Positions 5,927-6,762 of a stretch of DNA of 6,762 nucleotides are shown here, piece after piece. The DNA lies in the NCBI GenBank assembly GCA_030638785.1, contig DAOWDY010000266.1, positions 1 to 6,762 on the forward strand, read 5' to 3'. The stretch comes from Candidatus Thorarchaeota archaeon (GTDB taxonomy: Archaea; Asgardarchaeota; Thorarchaeia; Thorarchaeales; Thorarchaeaceae). The notes under the pieces are model-generated. The model ran no database searches and was not told the origin of the DNA. It worked only from the letters and a program-made list of their open reading frames with translations. How positions within the stretch are numbered: position 1 is the first letter of the stretch; each line of letters opens with the position of its first letter. The position numbers and the translations under genes are program-made.

Positions 5927-6709
5927 ATGATTTCACTTGCTGTAACAGGAGCGTTAGTTCTGTTATCCGCGTTTGGCAGATTAAGACACTTCGGAACATA
6001 TAGGTCAATCAATCGATATCTGAAAGAAAACTTTGACGTCAACGATCTAGACTTCTCTGGAAAGACTGCCTACACTGACTGTTTCTCACATGAGTGGGTA
6101 ATGGACAATTTCTCAAGAAAGAAACATAACAAAATTGGTAACTGGTTCCAGAACCAGCTCTTGTACAGCACTCTATTCACCTCCCTTTGGTTTGGTATAG
6201 CTGTAGGTGTGGTGGGAATGCTCATTGGAGTACTTGTTGTTTCATCTTTGCTGGTCTTAGGTTTTGGACTGTTCATTTTCTTCTTTGGAGCGATCATTGC
6301 AATGGGACCTGGAGGTCCGAAATACTCCGAGGAACTATTACTTGATTTGAACAAGATTGACAAACAGAGATATAGTAGAGAAGATTATCCATATGTGAAA
6401 ATTGCAGTTCGTTCCATAACCCAGTGGACTGTTCTTTCACTAATCATTGGAGGGATTTTCGCCTTTAGTGCACCCTTTGGTACACTTCTCTTTGATGTAT
6501 CGGGAGCCATATTTCTTCAGTTCGGAGATTTGGTGCTTTGGGGTCCTATGTTCCAGCTATTCGGGATCTTTGCTCCTCTTGGTGTGATATACATCGCTCT
6601 CGTGATACCATTCATCTTCATCATCATACCTCTTACACTCTACATCCTGTACAAACGGATCAGGTACAGTAGTATCTTTGAGATGGAACAATTACATGAC
6701 AAATACTAG
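5927..6709 (+). CDS. Multi-pass membrane protein, unknown function
   Basis: I do not recognise this 260-residue protein. Numbered from ATG 5927, it has an N-terminal helix (about 1-18), a soluble segment of about 60 residues rich in Lys, Arg, Asp and aromatics (including the KENFDVNDLDF stretch and the TDCFSHEWVMDNF stretch), and two close helices (about 82-102 and 104-126). The loop MGPGGPKYSEELLLDLNKIDKQRYSREDYPYV (about 126-157) follows, then a helix at about 166-188 and one or two helices in about 204-242, ending in a cytoplasmic basic tail (YKRIRYSS). It may be a transporter-like or scaffold membrane protein, but no catalytic motif is visible. A TTG at 5915, just after an in-frame stop, would add four residues; neither start has a convincing Shine-Dalgarno site. 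It is divergent from the small two-helix gene across about 150 bases and may share regulation with it. Confidence 0.82.
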   Translation: MISLAVTGALVLLSAFGRLRHFGTYRSINRYLKENFDVNDLDFSGKTAYTDCFSHEWVMDNFSRKKHNKIGNWFQNQLLYSTLFTSLWFGIAVGVVGMLIGVLVVSSLLVLGFGLFIFFFGAIIAMGPGGPKYSEELLLDLNKIDKQRYSREDYPYVKIAVRSITQWTVLSLIIGGIFAFSAPFGTLLFDVSGAIFLQFGDLVLWGPMFQLFGIFAPLGVIYIALVIPFIFIIIPLTLYILYKRIRYSSIFEMEQLHDKY

Positions 6710-6762
6710 TAACCAAACCCTCTAGTCCATGTGTCCCCACGTACAAAACAACTAACATATTC
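6710..6762. other. Window-end intergenic sequence
   Basis: These 53 bases follow the last stop codon. I see no reading frame, T-run or strong hairpin, so nothing can be annotated here. Confidence 0.5.

Noticed and set aside
6070..6363. 97-residue minus-strand open frame
   Set aside because: It is antisense to the membrane protein gene, Pro/Ser/Lys-rich, with no promoter or ribosome-binding site.

Overview
The window looks archaeal, most likely from an uncultured lineage. AT-rich TATA-like boxes sit about 25 bases before the probable transcription starts. T-tracts follow genes. Two membrane or surface proteins are unfamiliar, and one large protein has the layout of an archaeal cell-surface beta-propeller (signal peptide, propeller, single membrane anchor with an arginine-rich tail). 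The mix of an acyl-CoA carboxylase carboxyltransferase, an SBBP-repeat surface protein and a six-helix histidine kinase would fit an Asgard archaeon such as a Thorarchaeote. That placement is an inference and was not tested.

Layout. Positions 1-986 (minus) hold the N-terminal two thirds of a propionyl/methylmalonyl-CoA carboxylase beta-type carboxyltransferase, cut by the window edge. After a 134-base divergent spacer comes a 123-residue SnoaL/NTF2-like protein (1121-1492, plus, TTG start), then a terminator-like hairpin region. A membrane histidine kinase follows (1698-2960, plus), preceded by a nested inverted repeat. It converges with a large minus-strand gene (3134-5353) for a secreted, membrane-anchored seven-repeat SBBP propeller. 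That gene's promoter is unusually clear, with a TATA box followed immediately by a perfect 17-base palindrome. Upstream are a 95-residue two-helix membrane protein (5485-5772, minus) and, divergently, a roughly 260-residue multi-pass membrane protein (5927-6709, plus). This last pair has two opposed TATA boxes in its spacer.

How the genes relate. No operon is evident, and nearly every gene has its own spacer and candidate promoter. Four of the six genes encode membrane or surface proteins, so the right-hand 5 kb is an envelope-related stretch. No response regulator accompanies the kinase, and the biotin carboxylase and biotin carrier partners of the carboxyltransferase are not in the window. 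I see no mobile element, CRISPR array, RNA gene or clear multi-gene defence or biosynthetic system. The most interesting signals are intergenic: the palindrome between TATA box and start site of the propeller gene, the 36-base nested inverted repeat before the kinase, and a 20-base T-rich motif repeated in three spacers.
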